A stretch of 64,000 nucleotides of DNA from Paenibacillus sp. 32O-W (GTDB lineage Bacteria; Bacillota; Bacilli; Paenibacillales; NBRC-103111). Every line of letters starts with the position of its first letter. The stretch's first letter is position 1. The notes under the pieces are model-generated. The model made no database searches. It was not told where the DNA came from and saw only the letters and a program-made list of their open reading frames with translations. Shown one piece after another: positions 37,697 through 46,761 of this stretch. Where the stretch lies: the NCBI RefSeq assembly GCF_007679495.1, contig NZ_VEGP01000017.1, forward strand, positions 30,729-94,728, in the 5' to 3' direction. Position numbers and translations under genes: made by a program.

Positions 37697-38515
37697 TTAA
37701 ATGCTGCCGCCCTCGTAATTGCGGTAAGCGCCATGGTTCGTGGGGCCGACATAGCTGTTCAGGGCGAAGGAATGGCGAATGGCCGCCGTAATGAACTTCT
37801 TGGCCGTGTGAATGGCTTCCCGGACGCTCTTGCCCTTGGCCAATTCAGCAGTAATGGCGGATGAGTAGGTACAGCCTGCGCCATGGGTATAGGTGGTGCT
37901 GATCTTCTCCGATTCCAGAATCTCGAAGGTCTCCCCATCGTACAGCAGATCGATCGCACGGGTTTCGCTGACGAGCTTGCCGCCGCCTTTGATCAGGACG
38001 TATTTGGCTCCGAGCGAATGAATCTTCACCGCTGCTTCTTTCATCTGCTCCACCGATTTGATCGGGCCGTAGCCGCTTAGTTGGGAAGCCTCGAACAGGT
38101 TCGGCGTCACGACCAGCGCTTTCGGAACGAGCACGTCACGCAGGCTGTTGTTCGTCTCCGGATGAAGAGCCTCATCCGCCCCCTTGCAGACCATAACCGG
38201 GTCCACGACGACGTTGGTCAACTGATATTTCTCGATTTTGCTGGCCGCCATCTCGATAATCTCGATGGAGCCGAGCATACCGGTTTTGGCAGCGTCTACT
38301 CCGATTCCGCAAATGATCGTTTCCAATTGGGCTTCCAGAACATCGGCGGAAATCGGGAAGACGTTATGAAACCAATTATTATGCGGATCTTGTGCGACTA
38401 TGGTAGTTAGAGCGGTCATGCCATAGACTCCGAGCTCCTGGAAAGTCTTGAGGTCGGCTTGTATTCCGGCGCCTCCGCTGCTGTCGGAACCTGCAATGGT
38501 TAGTGCTTTTTTCAT
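37697..38515 (-). CDS. pdxK: Pyridoxine/HMP kinase (ThiD-like PdxK)
   Basis: 272 residues of ribokinase fold with ALTIAGSDSSGGAGIQADLK at the N-terminus, VVVDPVMVCKGADE in the middle and the anion-hole/catalytic TYTHGAGCTYSSAITAELAK. It is very close in length and sequence to B. subtilis PdxK, which phosphorylates pyridoxal/pyridoxine and can act on hydroxymethylpyrimidine. It lies back to back with a TPP-riboswitch unit but is not downstream of it. The ribosome site is weak. Confidence 0.92.
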   Translation of the reverse strand: MKKALTIAGSDSSGGAGIQADLKTFQELGVYGMTALTTIVAQDPHNNWFHNVFPISADVLEAQLETIICGIGVDAAKTGMLGSIEIIEMAASKIEKYQLTNVVVDPVMVCKGADEALHPETNNSLRDVLVPKALVVTPNLFEASQLSGYGPIKSVEQMKEAAVKIHSLGAKYVLIKGGGKLVSETRAIDLLYDGETFEILESEKISTTYTHGAGCTYSSAITAELAKGKSVREAIHTAKKFITAAIRHSFALNSYVGPTNHGAYRNYEGGSI

Positions 38516-38930
38516 AATCTTCGCAAAGATACACGTGATACGAGTATTAGAGAGGGAATGATCCGAATCTCTTCTCCCGGGAAGTCACGTCTCCTTGCTT
38601 CCTCCTTTTTGTAACAGGGTATAATCGTGCCGCAAGGCGGCTTACAAAACAAAATGGACTACCCCAATATATTACTATGATTTCGCCAATCGATAAACCT
38701 ATTCCGAGAAAAAAAGAGCTACTTGTTCAGCATCATGGAGAAAAGGGGCGCTAATGGACAATTCCGGCACCAGGGTCTATAATGTCATCAGAGTGAATGA
38801 GCTTGGGCGAAGCAGAATCTCAAGGAATCCATCCGGTTAAGTACCGCTTGAGTTTCGGGGCTGCGCCAACAAAGGCAGCGGCTTAAGCTCGTCAGACACT
38901 ATCGGAAAAATTATAAATAACATGAATATT

Positions 38931-39034
38931 AGATGCCAGGGGTGCTGGAATCCGGCCGGCTGAGATTGTATCCCTTAAAGATACTGACCCTTTCTGAACC
39001 TGATCTGGGTAATGCCAGCGTAGGAAAGCAGCAG
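38931..39034 (+). ncRNA. TPP riboswitch (THI element)
   Basis: Conserved blocks of the thiamine-pyrophosphate aptamer appear in order: GGGGTGC, CTGAGA (38960-38965), GACCC, GAACCTGATCTGG, TAATGCCAGCGTAGG. It is followed at 39060-39083 by a terminator hairpin (GCTCCC / GGGGGC, then six T), fitting transcriptional control. The controlled gene is the ATPase at 39214. Confidence 0.93.
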
Positions 39035-39059
39035 ATTCGCTTTTTGATTTGGCATGCGC

Positions 39060-39083
39060 GCTCCCGGGGAAGGGGGCTTTTTT
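39060..39083 (+). terminator. Riboswitch expression-platform terminator
   Basis: A six-bp stem GCTCCC-GGGGAA-GGGGGC is followed by TTTTTT, 25 bases after the aptamer. Confidence 0.75.
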
Positions 39084-39092
39084 AAATTACAG

Positions 39093-39150
39093 GTATAAGT
39101 TTTGCATGCTTATTCAGTTCTACAAGGTCGGCGACTGCCGTTTTCCTTGA
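39093..39150 (+). repeat. Short dispersed repeat, degenerate copy 4
   Basis: TATAAGTTT at the start and CAAGGTCGGCGACTGCCGTT-TTCCTTG at the end resemble the 4869 and 14001 copies; the middle is shortened. It lies between the riboswitch and the ATPase gene. Confidence 0.4.
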
Positions 39151-39213
39151 GGGGTTGGCTGGTGGGATTATTGAGGGGTTCTGCATATTTTGAACGGAAT
39201 GGAGGACAAGGCG

Positions 39214-39999
39214 TTGGAAAATCAACTGGAGCTGCACCATATTACTCAAATTTTCAATACGAAAGGAAAACCCGCTCCGGTGCTGGACGAGGTCTCTTTA
39301 ACCGTGCGCAAGGGGGAGTTCGTCTCCATTATAGGGCCCTCCGGCTGTGGAAAAAGCACCCTGTTTCACATCATCGGCGGCCTGATCCGGCCTACAGGGG
39401 GACGGGTGAACATGGAAGGGAAAGATGTAACCGGGCAGCAAGGACATATAAGCTATATGCCTCAGCAGCCTGCGCTATTCCCTTGGCGGACGATCGAGGA
39501 CAATGTCATTCTCGCCAGAGAGGTTGCCGGCTTGCCCAAACGGGAGGCTCTGGAAGAAGCAAGAGTCTGGCTTTCCAGAGTCGGATTAGGCGGCTACGAG
39601 AAAGCTTATCCCCATGTATTGTCCGGGGGGATGCAGCAGCGTGTGGCTTTCCTCCGGGCCCTGCTCAGTCCGCAGGAGCTGATCTGTCTGGATGAACCGT
39701 TCAGCGCGTTGGATGCATTAACGAGAACGGAAATGCAGAGCTGGCTGTTGGATATTTGGGAGGTCCATCAACGGTCGGTGCTGTTCATAACACATAATAT
39801 AGAAGAAGCGCTGCTGCTGTCGGACACCGTCTACCTCTTTTCCAGCAGGCCCGCCAAGGTGCTTAGGAAAATAGACGTTCCTTTCTCCCGCCCACGGCAG
39901 GAGGCCCTGCTAACGGACCCTGATTTTATCCGCTTGAGACAAGATATTTACCAACAAATGAAGGAGGAACAGGGGAAGATGCGCCAGGCGACCCGTTAG
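39214..39999 (+). CDS. ABC importer ATPase, thiamine-precursor type (ThiZ-like)
   Basis: 261 residues, NitT/TauT/SsuB-type ATPase. Walker A IGPSGCGKST, Q-loop MPQQPALFPWRT, signature VLSGGMQQRVAFLRALL and Walker B LICLDEPFSALD are present. The TPP riboswitch upstream points to a ThiXYZ importer of pyrimidine thiamine precursors. Start TTG 39214 has GGAGG eight bases upstream. Oddly, no permease or binding protein gene accompanies it: the next 580 bases are non-coding and the gene upstream is unrelated, so the transporter is incomplete here. Confidence 0.88.
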   Translation: MENQLELHHITQIFNTKGKPAPVLDEVSLTVRKGEFVSIIGPSGCGKSTLFHIIGGLIRPTGGRVNMEGKDVTGQQGHISYMPQQPALFPWRTIEDNVILAREVAGLPKREALEEARVWLSRVGLGGYEKAYPHVLSGGMQQRVAFLRALLSPQELICLDEPFSALDALTRTEMQSWLLDIWEVHQRSVLFITHNIEEALLLSDTVYLFSSRPAKVLRKIDVPFSRPRQEALLTDPDFIRLRQDIYQQMKEEQGKMRQATR

Positions 40000-40189
40000 G
40001 GGCTTGGGGGGCTGCCTTTGAATCCGCTGGTTTCAAAATGTAAGATAGTATTAGTTTTGCATGGAAATTCGTTCCAGGTGCATAGGCGTCTAACTACCTT
40101 GAAAATCCACCCATTTTCACAATCTGATGGTGCCGCGGCCAGAGGCGTGGGGGTCTAGATGGATTTTATACAGCTAATTTGTTCCTTTT

Positions 40190-40352
40190 CCGCTGCAAAC
40201 GGCAACTAACTGGAAAACCTACAGGTAGTTTGGGCAAAAAAGGTGATATCTGCAAAAAAACTTGATTTTAAATGTAGTTTTTCCAGCTAGTTCAGTCGCT
40301 TTGCGCCGCCGCCTTGAATCTAACTGTACAAAATACAGTTAGAACCCCTAAC
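40190..40352 (+). repeat. Intergenic repeat family C, copy 1
   Basis: Colinear with 59712-59858: both read CTAACTGGAAAACCTACAG, then a gap, TCCAG-TAGTT, and end with CTGTACAAAATACAGTTAGA. Non-coding; the rest of 40000-40454 shows no gene. Confidence 0.7.
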
Positions 40353-40454
40353 CGCAACGATGGAGTACCATTCATCCACATCCGATAAACAGGAAACGGG
40401 GTTGTCTCCATAAGTCGATCTATAATTTTTCAAGTCCCACCTAGAGTTTGGCTG

Positions 40455-40508
40455 CAAAAAAAGGACCCCGTCCCCACTCAGAGCGGGGTTTGAGGTCCTT
40501 TTTGCTTC
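40455..40508. terminator. Bidirectional terminator at glutamate dehydrogenase 3' end
   Basis: The outer stem AAAAGGACC / GGTCCTTTT and inner CCCCG / CGGGG have A/T runs on both sides. It serves the minus-strand dehydrogenase gene. Confidence 0.85.
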
Positions 40509-40587
40509 ATTTTTGGGATGTTCCCGTTTTATGCGAACGCTTTTGGGACAGCCCCGTTTTTATATATAGTTGGCGATTATTTCGGGA

Positions 40588-41853
40588 TTATACCCAGCCT
40601 CTGGCTTCCATAGCTTCTTTGATGCGGAGCAAGGAAATCATGAAGGCTCCCGTACGTAAGTCGGTATTATACTCCTTGGCCAAATTACGCACTGCGTGAT
40701 AGGAGTGAACCATTTTCTCCTGAAGCTTGCTGTTGACTTCCTCTTCCGTCCAGTAATGATTCATCAGGTTCTGAACCCATTCGAAGTAGGAAACCGTAAC
40801 TCCTCCGGCGTTGGCCAGAATGTCCGGTATGACGATGATTCCTTTTTCGTTCAGAATTTTGTCCGCGCCCGGGGTCGTCGGACCGTTAGCGGCTTCTGCG
40901 ATAATTTTCGCACGGATTCGGTCGGCATTGGCCGTTGTAATTACATTTTCCAAAGCCGCAGGAATAAGAATATCTACATCCAGAGCAAGCAAATCTTCAT
41001 TAGAGATATGGTACTCGGCACCATAGTCGAGAAGAGAAGCCGTATCCTTCAGCCGTTCAGCCTCTTTCAGATCCAGTCCTTCCGGATTGTAAATGCCGCC
41101 CTTGGAGTCACTTACGGCAACAATTTTGCAGCCCATCTCGGTCAGCAGGTCGGCGGCAATCCGTCCGGCGTTTCCGAAGCCTTGAATGGCGACCGTCGTC
41201 TGTTCCGGAGTCCGGCCGAGCTCTTTAAGAGCTTCGATAATTGTGTAGACACAGCCTCTGGCGGTAGCTTCATTCCGTCCTTTGGACCCTCCAATGATGA
41301 GAGGCTTGCCGGTAATCACTCCGGGAGAGTTATAGCCCTTGATTCGGCTGTAAGTATCCATCATCCAGCCCATAATTTGTGGGGTAGTATACACGTCCGG
41401 TGCAGGGATATCTTTCTCAGGTCCTACAATATCCGCAATAGCTTCCATAAAGCCTCGGCTAACTCTCTCCAGCTCGCCTTTGCTTAATTCATGGGGATCG
41501 CAGATAACTCCGCCTTTGCCGCCGCCGTATGGAAGCCCGACCACTCCACATTTGAAAGACATCCACATGGAGAGGGCCTTCACTTCGTCCATCGTCACGT
41601 CCGGGTGGAAGCGAATGCCGCCTTTGGTCGGTCCGATCGCGTCATTATGCTGAGAGCGGTACCCTTCGAAAACTCTTACCGATCCGTCGTCCATTCTTAC
41701 CGAGAAGGAAACCGCCAATACGCGTTTGGGCTTCTTGAGAATTTCGACTACGTGGCTGGGCAGATCCAGGACGGCTGCCGCAGAGTCGATTTGTCTCTGT
41801 ACAATTTCAAAAGGATTAAGGCTCTCTATCTGTCCGACAACTTGTGCATGCAT
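40588..41853 (-). CDS. NAD-type glutamate dehydrogenase (RocG/GudB family)
   Basis: 421 residues. The dimerisation/catalytic domain shows GGIRFHPDVTMDEVKALSMW and the catalytic-Lys motif GLPYGGGKGGV; the Rossmann domain has VAIQGFGNAG. It interconverts glutamate and 2-oxoglutarate plus ammonia, linking carbon and nitrogen metabolism. ATG 41853 is chosen; a TTG four codons earlier is the longer alternative. There is no obvious RocG/GudB insertion or deletion to tell the two apart. Transcribed alone. Confidence 0.95.
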   Translation of the reverse strand: MHAQVVGQIESLNPFEIVQRQIDSAAAVLDLPSHVVEILKKPKRVLAVSFSVRMDDGSVRVFEGYRSQHNDAIGPTKGGIRFHPDVTMDEVKALSMWMSFKCGVVGLPYGGGKGGVICDPHELSKGELERVSRGFMEAIADIVGPEKDIPAPDVYTTPQIMGWMMDTYSRIKGYNSPGVITGKPLIIGGSKGRNEATARGCVYTIIEALKELGRTPEQTTVAIQGFGNAGRIAADLLTEMGCKIVAVSDSKGGIYNPEGLDLKEAERLKDTASLLDYGAEYHISNEDLLALDVDILIPAALENVITTANADRIRAKIIAEAANGPTTPGADKILNEKGIIVIPDILANAGGVTVSYFEWVQNLMNHYWTEEEVNSKLQEKMVHSYHAVRNLAKEYNTDLRTGAFMISLLRIKEAMEARGWV

Positions 41854-42257
41854 GGGTATCAACAACCTTTCTTAGAATGAAATTTGAACAAAATGACGAC
41901 CTGCAAACTTGATAATTGTTTATTATAGAGGAAATGTCTGATAAAAGGAAATTAAATGCTTTTTTTGGTCCATAAATAAAACTTATCACTAAAGAAAAAC
42001 GGCTATTTTCTTGGTGTTTCTAAGTAATCCTTAGTATTATTAGGTATTACTTTTTTGGTTCAAAAGGCTTAGTTTTTCCGGCATCTTTACATAAAATGAT
42101 ATAATACTTGTGACATCGGTAAAATCGAACTTATATTGGTTACAAGAAATATCGAATTAGGGAAAAATGTCGTTAACAAAAATTTCATATTTTTAGACAG
42201 CTAAAAAGTTCTCCTGAATGGATATTCAGGCGCTAATGGGATGAGGGAGTCTTTACT
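41854..42257. other. AT-rich divergent promoter region before the biosynthetic cluster
   Basis: About 400 AT-rich bases. A TATAAT at 42100-42105 is a plausible -10 for the rightward operon, with no good -35. CCTGAAT-GGAT-ATTCAGG (42213-42230) is a perfect 7-bp hairpin or operator just before the GAGGGAG ribosome site of the ketosynthase gene. Confidence 0.5.
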
Positions 42258-43256
42258 ATGCAAATCAGAAATGTAAAAATTTTGGGTACGGGGAAATATT
42301 TGCCCGCAAGGCGGATTTATTCCGACGAAATGGACCGGCGATTGGGGACTCCGGATGGATGGACGCTGCGTAAGACGGATGTGCGTGTCCGTCATTTTGC
42401 AGACGGGGAGACCGCCTCTGCGATGGGGGCCGCAGCCGCTGAGGAAGCTCTGAAGGATGCCGGCCTAAAGCTATCCGATATAGGTTGTCTGGTCTGTACC
42501 AGCGGAACTGCGGAGCAGCCTATTCCGTCCACTGGCTCTTTGATTCAGAAGGCTATGGGCGGGGAGGACAGCGGGATTCCCAGCTTCGATGTCAATTCTA
42601 CCTGTCTGAGCTTCCTGACCGGGTTCGATCTTCTTTCGTATCTGGTGGAAGCGGGAAGATATGAGCGGGTGCTGCTGGTGTCTACCGAGATAGCTTCTGT
42701 AGGCTTGAACTGGAACCATAAGGAGAGCGGAGCTTTGTTCGGGGATGGAGCCGCCGCCGTTGTCATTGGACGGTCGGCGGAAGAAGAGGAATCGAGAATT
42801 ATATGTTCAAGGATGGAGACATACAGCAAGGGAGCCCGGTATTCGGAAATCCGCGGAGGCGGCACCCGGATTCATCCGCGGGAGCATGGGCCGGGCAGGG
42901 AGGAAGATTTCCTCTTTCATATGGATGGCAAAGCCATCTTCAAGATGGCCGCGAAGCTGCTGCCGTCTTTCGTTGACAAGCTGCTCCGCCCGGCAGGCCT
43001 GAGCATGGCCGACATTCAGCATGTCATTCCGCATCAGGGGAGTGCCATGGCGATGAGGCTTATAACGAGCCGATTGGGGATTTCACAGGAGCAGCTCGTT
43101 TATATAACGCCGAACCACGGCAACACAATTGCGGCCTCGATTCCAATGGGGCTGCATGAAGCCGCCGTGCAAGGAAGAATGAAGCGCGGGGACCGCGTGC
43201 TGCTGCTGGGGACGTCCGCCGGGCTGTCTTTGGGAGGAATGGTTCTTGTCTACTAG
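42258..43256 (+). CDS. 3-oxoacyl-ACP synthase III family enzyme (FabH/OleA-like)
   Basis: 332 residues of thiolase fold with an intact triad: Cys116 in DVNSTCLSFLTGFD, His259 in VIPHQGSAMAMR and Asn289 in NHGNTIAASIP. It would perform a Claisen condensation of an acyl-CoA or acyl-ACP. As the first gene of a six-gene biosynthetic operon it is probably not the housekeeping FabH: the sequence around the active site (NSTCLSFL rather than AACAGF) and the neighbours point to a dedicated starter or head-to-head condensing enzyme. Candidate substrates are fatty acyl thioesters. The next gene overlaps its end. Confidence 0.9.
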   Translation: MQIRNVKILGTGKYLPARRIYSDEMDRRLGTPDGWTLRKTDVRVRHFADGETASAMGAAAAEEALKDAGLKLSDIGCLVCTSGTAEQPIPSTGSLIQKAMGGEDSGIPSFDVNSTCLSFLTGFDLLSYLVEAGRYERVLLVSTEIASVGLNWNHKESGALFGDGAAAVVIGRSAEEEESRIICSRMETYSKGARYSEIRGGGTRIHPREHGPGREEDFLFHMDGKAIFKMAAKLLPSFVDKLLRPAGLSMADIQHVIPHQGSAMAMRLITSRLGISQEQLVYITPNHGNTIAASIPMGLHEAAVQGRMKRGDRVLLLGTSAGLSLGGMVLVY

Positions 43257-44442
43257 ACCGGCACAAGAAGAGGGGGAAGGCCCGCTGACGGTTCTGATTA
43301 CCGGTGGCCGCGCTCCGGCCGCATTGGAGCTGGCCAGATTATGGTCGGCTGCCGGTCATAGGGTCATCACGGCGGACAGCATCGCCCGAACGCTGTGCGG
43401 GGCGTCGAGGCGGGTGGCCGGAAACTATGTGCTTCCGGAAGTCAATGATGGCCCGCAGCAATATATAGAAGCTTTGGCAGATGTTATTCAACGCGAACGG
43501 GTGCATATGCTCATTCCGACCTGCGAGGAGGTGTTCGCGGTCTCGCGGTTCCGCGAGAGGCTGCTTCCTCTATGTCAGGTTCTGGTCGACGAAGCTTCCA
43601 AGCTGAGCCTTCTTCATAATAAATGGGAATTTATAGACACGGCGAAGCGGCTCGGCTTTCGGGTACCCGAAACACGTCTTCTGACCTCGGCGGGGGAGGT
43701 TCAGGCCTTCCTGGAAGAAGGCGATCCACTGCGGTGTTATGTATTGAAGCCCGTCTATTCGCGGTTTGCCTCCAAGGTCCGTATCGTCAGAGGGGGCGAA
43801 GCCGCCGGGGATATTCCGGCCTCTGGCAGATATCCATGGGTAGGTCAGCAGTTCATAGAGGGTAAGCCTTACTGCACCTACGGGATTGCCCATGATGGAA
43901 GGCTGACCGCCCATGCGGTCTATGCGTCAAAATTTACAGCGGGGCAAGGGGCCTGCGTCTGCTTCGAGCGGGAGGAGCATTCCGGATTGCAGGAATGGGT
44001 GGCCCGTATGGTTTCGGCGATCCGGTTCACGGGGCAGATCGCCTTCGATTTTATCGAGACGGAGGAGGGGACCCTCTACCCGCTGGAATGTAACCCGCGG
44101 GCAACCAGCGGTATTCATCTGTTCCGGGCGGAGGACAGATTGGATCGGGCCTTCCTCGATACTGCGTCCGACTCCATTCTCACCCCGTCGGGAAATCGGC
44201 CAACGGTGCTGAAAGGAGCGATGCTGCTGTATGCATGGAAGGGGATGAGCAGCCTGCCCCGTGCCCGGGACTGGATGAGAGCAGTATTTCGGGGACGGGA
44301 TGCGGTCTTTCGCTGGGACGATCCGGCGCCTTTGGCCGCCCAATGGCCAATGCTGCTGCATTTCTGGCGGAAAAGCAGGAAGCACGGAATATCGATTGCG
44401 GAAGCGACTACCATAGATATGGAGTGGAATGGGGAACGATGA
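43246..44442 (+). CDS. ATP-grasp ligase
   Basis: 398 residues. An N-terminal Rossmann-like pre-ATP domain (VLITGGRAPAALELARLW) is followed by an ATP-grasp core: CYVLKPVYSRFASKV (ATP-binding Lys), VGQQFIEGKPYCTYG, and the metal-binding IAFDFIETEEGTLYPLECNP. Enzymes of this fold join a carboxylate, via acyl-phosphate, to an amine, thiol or other nucleophile. The start is TTG 43246, with GGGAGG eight bases upstream inside the ketosynthase gene, giving an 11-base overlap. It probably builds an amide or ester into the operon's product; the substrate is unknown. Confidence 0.85.
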   Translation: MSTRPAQEEGEGPLTVLITGGRAPAALELARLWSAAGHRVITADSIARTLCGASRRVAGNYVLPEVNDGPQQYIEALADVIQRERVHMLIPTCEEVFAVSRFRERLLPLCQVLVDEASKLSLLHNKWEFIDTAKRLGFRVPETRLLTSAGEVQAFLEEGDPLRCYVLKPVYSRFASKVRIVRGGEAAGDIPASGRYPWVGQQFIEGKPYCTYGIAHDGRLTAHAVYASKFTAGQGACVCFEREEHSGLQEWVARMVSAIRFTGQIAFDFIETEEGTLYPLECNPRATSGIHLFRAEDRLDRAFLDTASDSILTPSGNRPTVLKGAMLLYAWKGMSSLPRARDWMRAVFRGRDAVFRWDDPAPLAAQWPMLLHFWRKSRKHGISIAEATTIDMEWNGER

Positions 44443-45440
44443 GAGCATTAGTTACCGGAGCGACCGGTTTCATCGGAGGCAAGCTGGCGAGACGGCTGGA
44501 AGCCATGGGCTGGCAGGTAACGGCCGTAGGACGTAACTTACAGGAGGGCAGGAGCCTTGCTGCTGACGGAATTCTTTTTGTCCCCGCAGATTTGGCGGAT
44601 GAGGCAGCGATCAGGAAGGCTTGCGACGGGCAGGATATCGTATTTCACTGCGGAGCTCTGTCCTCTCCCTGGGGGAAGTACGAGCATTTTTATAACAGCA
44701 ATGTGATTGGAACGCGAAATATAGCCCAAGGCTCTTTGGAGCATAAGGTAAAGAGACTGGTACATGTATCTACGCCAAGCATCTATTTCGATTACACGGA
44801 CCGGCTCGGAATTAAAGAGGACGATGCTCTGCCGGCCAAGCCGGTCAACGCGTACGCGGCCACCAAGCTGCTGGCGGAGCAGGAAGCGGACCGGGCTTAC
44901 GAAGCCGGGCTGGAGGTTGTCACGATCCGTCCCCGCGCGGTGTTCGGACCGGGGGACCGGGCCATTCTTCCCCGTCTTCTCAGAGCCAATGAACGCGGCA
45001 AAGTTCCGCTTATTAATGGCGGCCAGGCACTGATGGATGTCACTTATGTTGAGAATGTGGTGGATGCTCTGCTGCTCTGTGCGGAAGCCGGCCCTTCGGC
45101 CCTCGGCCGGAAATTTAATATTACCAATGGAGAGCCGGTCCGGCTGCTGGATTTGCTGAACAAGGTTTTCTCGCTTCTGGATGAGCCGCTGCGGGCGAAG
45201 CCTATATCCTTACGTACGATCTACCGGTTGGCCGGAATATTGGAATGGTCTGCGAAGGTTTTTGCCGGAGGCAGGGAGCCTCTGATTACCCGGTATTCGG
45301 CGGGAGTGCTGGGAACGAGTCAGACGCTGGATATAGGGGCTGCGCAGCAGAAGCTGGGCTATCGTCCGAGAGTTTCCTTGGAGGAAGGTTTGCATGAATT
45401 TGTGAAATGGTGGAGGAAGCGAACGGATGAACAACTTTAG
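44439..45440 (+). CDS. NAD-dependent epimerase/dehydrogenase (3beta-HSD/OleD-like)
   Basis: 333 residues of extended-SDR fold: TGATGFIGGKLARRL glycine motif, HVSTPSIYFDYTD, the active-site pair YAATKLLAE (Tyr-x-x-x-Lys) and TIRPRAVFGPGDRAI. The layout matches 3beta-hydroxysteroid dehydrogenase-like enzymes, including OleD, which reduces 2-alkyl-3-oxoacids. In this operon it could reduce the ketosynthase product. The start ATG 44439 overlaps the preceding stop (ATGA); the longer frame from 44235 runs through the ATP-grasp gene. Confidence 0.88.
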   Translation: MRALVTGATGFIGGKLARRLEAMGWQVTAVGRNLQEGRSLAADGILFVPADLADEAAIRKACDGQDIVFHCGALSSPWGKYEHFYNSNVIGTRNIAQGSLEHKVKRLVHVSTPSIYFDYTDRLGIKEDDALPAKPVNAYAATKLLAEQEADRAYEAGLEVVTIRPRAVFGPGDRAILPRLLRANERGKVPLINGGQALMDVTYVENVVDALLLCAEAGPSALGRKFNITNGEPVRLLDLLNKVFSLLDEPLRAKPISLRTIYRLAGILEWSAKVFAGGREPLITRYSAGVLGTSQTLDIGAAQQKLGYRPRVSLEEGLHEFVKWWRKRTDEQL

Positions 45441-46761
45441 TCGGATCAAGGAGCCGTTAACGCTTCTCGGAAACTATATATCGACCAAATACGGACGGAG
45501 CTGGGGCAGCCGCAGAGAGCTGCTCCTGTGGCAGGAATGGCAGGTGAGGAGGCATCTCCGGTACGTGCTGGCGAGGTCGCCGTACTACCGGGAAGCGGCG
45601 GGGGGACTGCCTCTGGAGCAGTGGCGGGAGTTCCCGGTTATAGATAAGCGGGAAATGATGGCGCATTTTGACCGTTTGAACACGGAAGGAATCGGCCTGG
45701 AGGAAGCGCTGGAGGCTGCCTGGGAGGCGGAAAAATGCCGCGATTTCTCCCCGACGGTTCGCGGAATCACGGTCGGTCTGTCCTCGGGAACGTCAGGGCA
45801 TCGGGGAGTGTTTCTGGTCAGCCGGCAGGAGCAGATGGCCTGGGCCGGAACCATTATGGCCAAGGTGCTGCCCGGAGGCCTGCTGCAGAAGCATCGGGTG
45901 GCGTTCTTCCTTCGGGCGAACAGCAACTTGTACGCCTCGGTCCGCAAGGGAAGGATTGAGTTTCAATACTTCGATCTGTTGGAGCCGATTGAGAAGCACG
46001 TGTCCCAATTGAACACTTACCGTCCGACCCTGCTTGTCGCTCCCGCCTCGGTTCTGAGGCTGCTGGCCGAAGCGGTGAAGACGGGGGCTCTGCATATTCG
46101 CCCGGACAAGATCGTCTCCGTAGCGGAAGTGCTGGACCCGTTAGACGAGCGGTATATCGGAGAGTGCTTTGGCCGTCAGGTGCATCAGATTTACCAGTGT
46201 ACGGAAGGATTCCTCGGCTTTACCTGCTCTCACGGAACTCTTCATCTGAACGAGGATCTGCTGGTTGTCGAGAAGGAATACCTGGAAGGGGCGGAGCGGA
46301 AATTCGTGCCGATTCTGACCGATTTCCGCAGAAGAACGCAGCCGATTATCCGCTACCGGCTCAACGATATTCTGACCGAAAGGAAGGAGCCCTGCCCGTG
46401 CGGCTCCAAGCTGCTTGCCCTGGAGCAGATAGAGGGCCGGAGCGATGATCTGTTCTATCTGCACTCGGTTGCCGACGGCCGCAGGAAGCCGGTATTTCCG
46501 GACTTCATCCGCAGGGCGGTCCTGTCCGCTTCGCCCGAGATCGAGGAATACCTCATCATCCAGCATTCCGAACGGCTCGTAGAATGTTCGCTGAAGGTGC
46601 GGCCGGAGCTGGAAGCCGCTTGCCGGGAGCAGGTAAGCCGGGCGCTGACGGAGCTCTGCAGCAGGCTGCATTGCCATGCTCCCAATATTCGTTACAGCGA
46701 GTACGTTCGGGGACCGCGCGAACGAAAGCTGAGGAGGGTGGAGAGGAGGTTCGCTCTCTGA
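45427..46761 (+). CDS. Adenylate-forming enzyme, CapK/coenzyme F390 synthetase-like
   Basis: 444 residues of the phenylacetate-CoA ligase branch. The Ser/Thr/Gly P-loop is GLSSGTSGHRGVF, then VHQIYQCTEGFLGF, FRRRTQPIIRYRLNDIL and a CPCGS knuckle typical of this branch. It should activate a carboxylic acid as the acyl-adenylate; the acceptor is unknown. It overlaps the previous gene by 14 bases and the next by one. OleC is also adenylate-forming but belongs to another branch, so the cluster is not a standard ole operon. Confidence 0.85.
   Translation: MNNFSRIKEPLTLLGNYISTKYGRSWGSRRELLLWQEWQVRRHLRYVLARSPYYREAAGGLPLEQWREFPVIDKREMMAHFDRLNTEGIGLEEALEAAWEAEKCRDFSPTVRGITVGLSSGTSGHRGVFLVSRQEQMAWAGTIMAKVLPGGLLQKHRVAFFLRANSNLYASVRKGRIEFQYFDLLEPIEKHVSQLNTYRPTLLVAPASVLRLLAEAVKTGALHIRPDKIVSVAEVLDPLDERYIGECFGRQVHQIYQCTEGFLGFTCSHGTLHLNEDLLVVEKEYLEGAERKFVPILTDFRRRTQPIIRYRLNDILTERKEPCPCGSKLLALEQIEGRSDDLFYLHSVADGRRKPVFPDFIRRAVLSASPEIEEYLIIQHSERLVECSLKVRPELEAACREQVSRALTELCSRLHCHAPNIRYSEYVRGPRERKLRRVERRFAL

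Noticed and set aside
38754..38840. 28-codon frame with a faint AbrB-like start (NVIRVNELGR)
   Set aside because: Too short, with a weak ribosome site and similarity over about 12 residues only; not enough to call a gene or remnant.
40448..40699. Plus-strand 83-codon frame
   Set aside because: It runs through a terminator and into the 3' end of the glutamate dehydrogenase gene; no ribosome site.
42258..46761. A canonical oleABCD olefin/beta-lactone operon
   Set aside because: OleB is missing, the adenylating enzyme is CapK/F390-like rather than OleC-like, and ATP-grasp and GNAT genes are extra.
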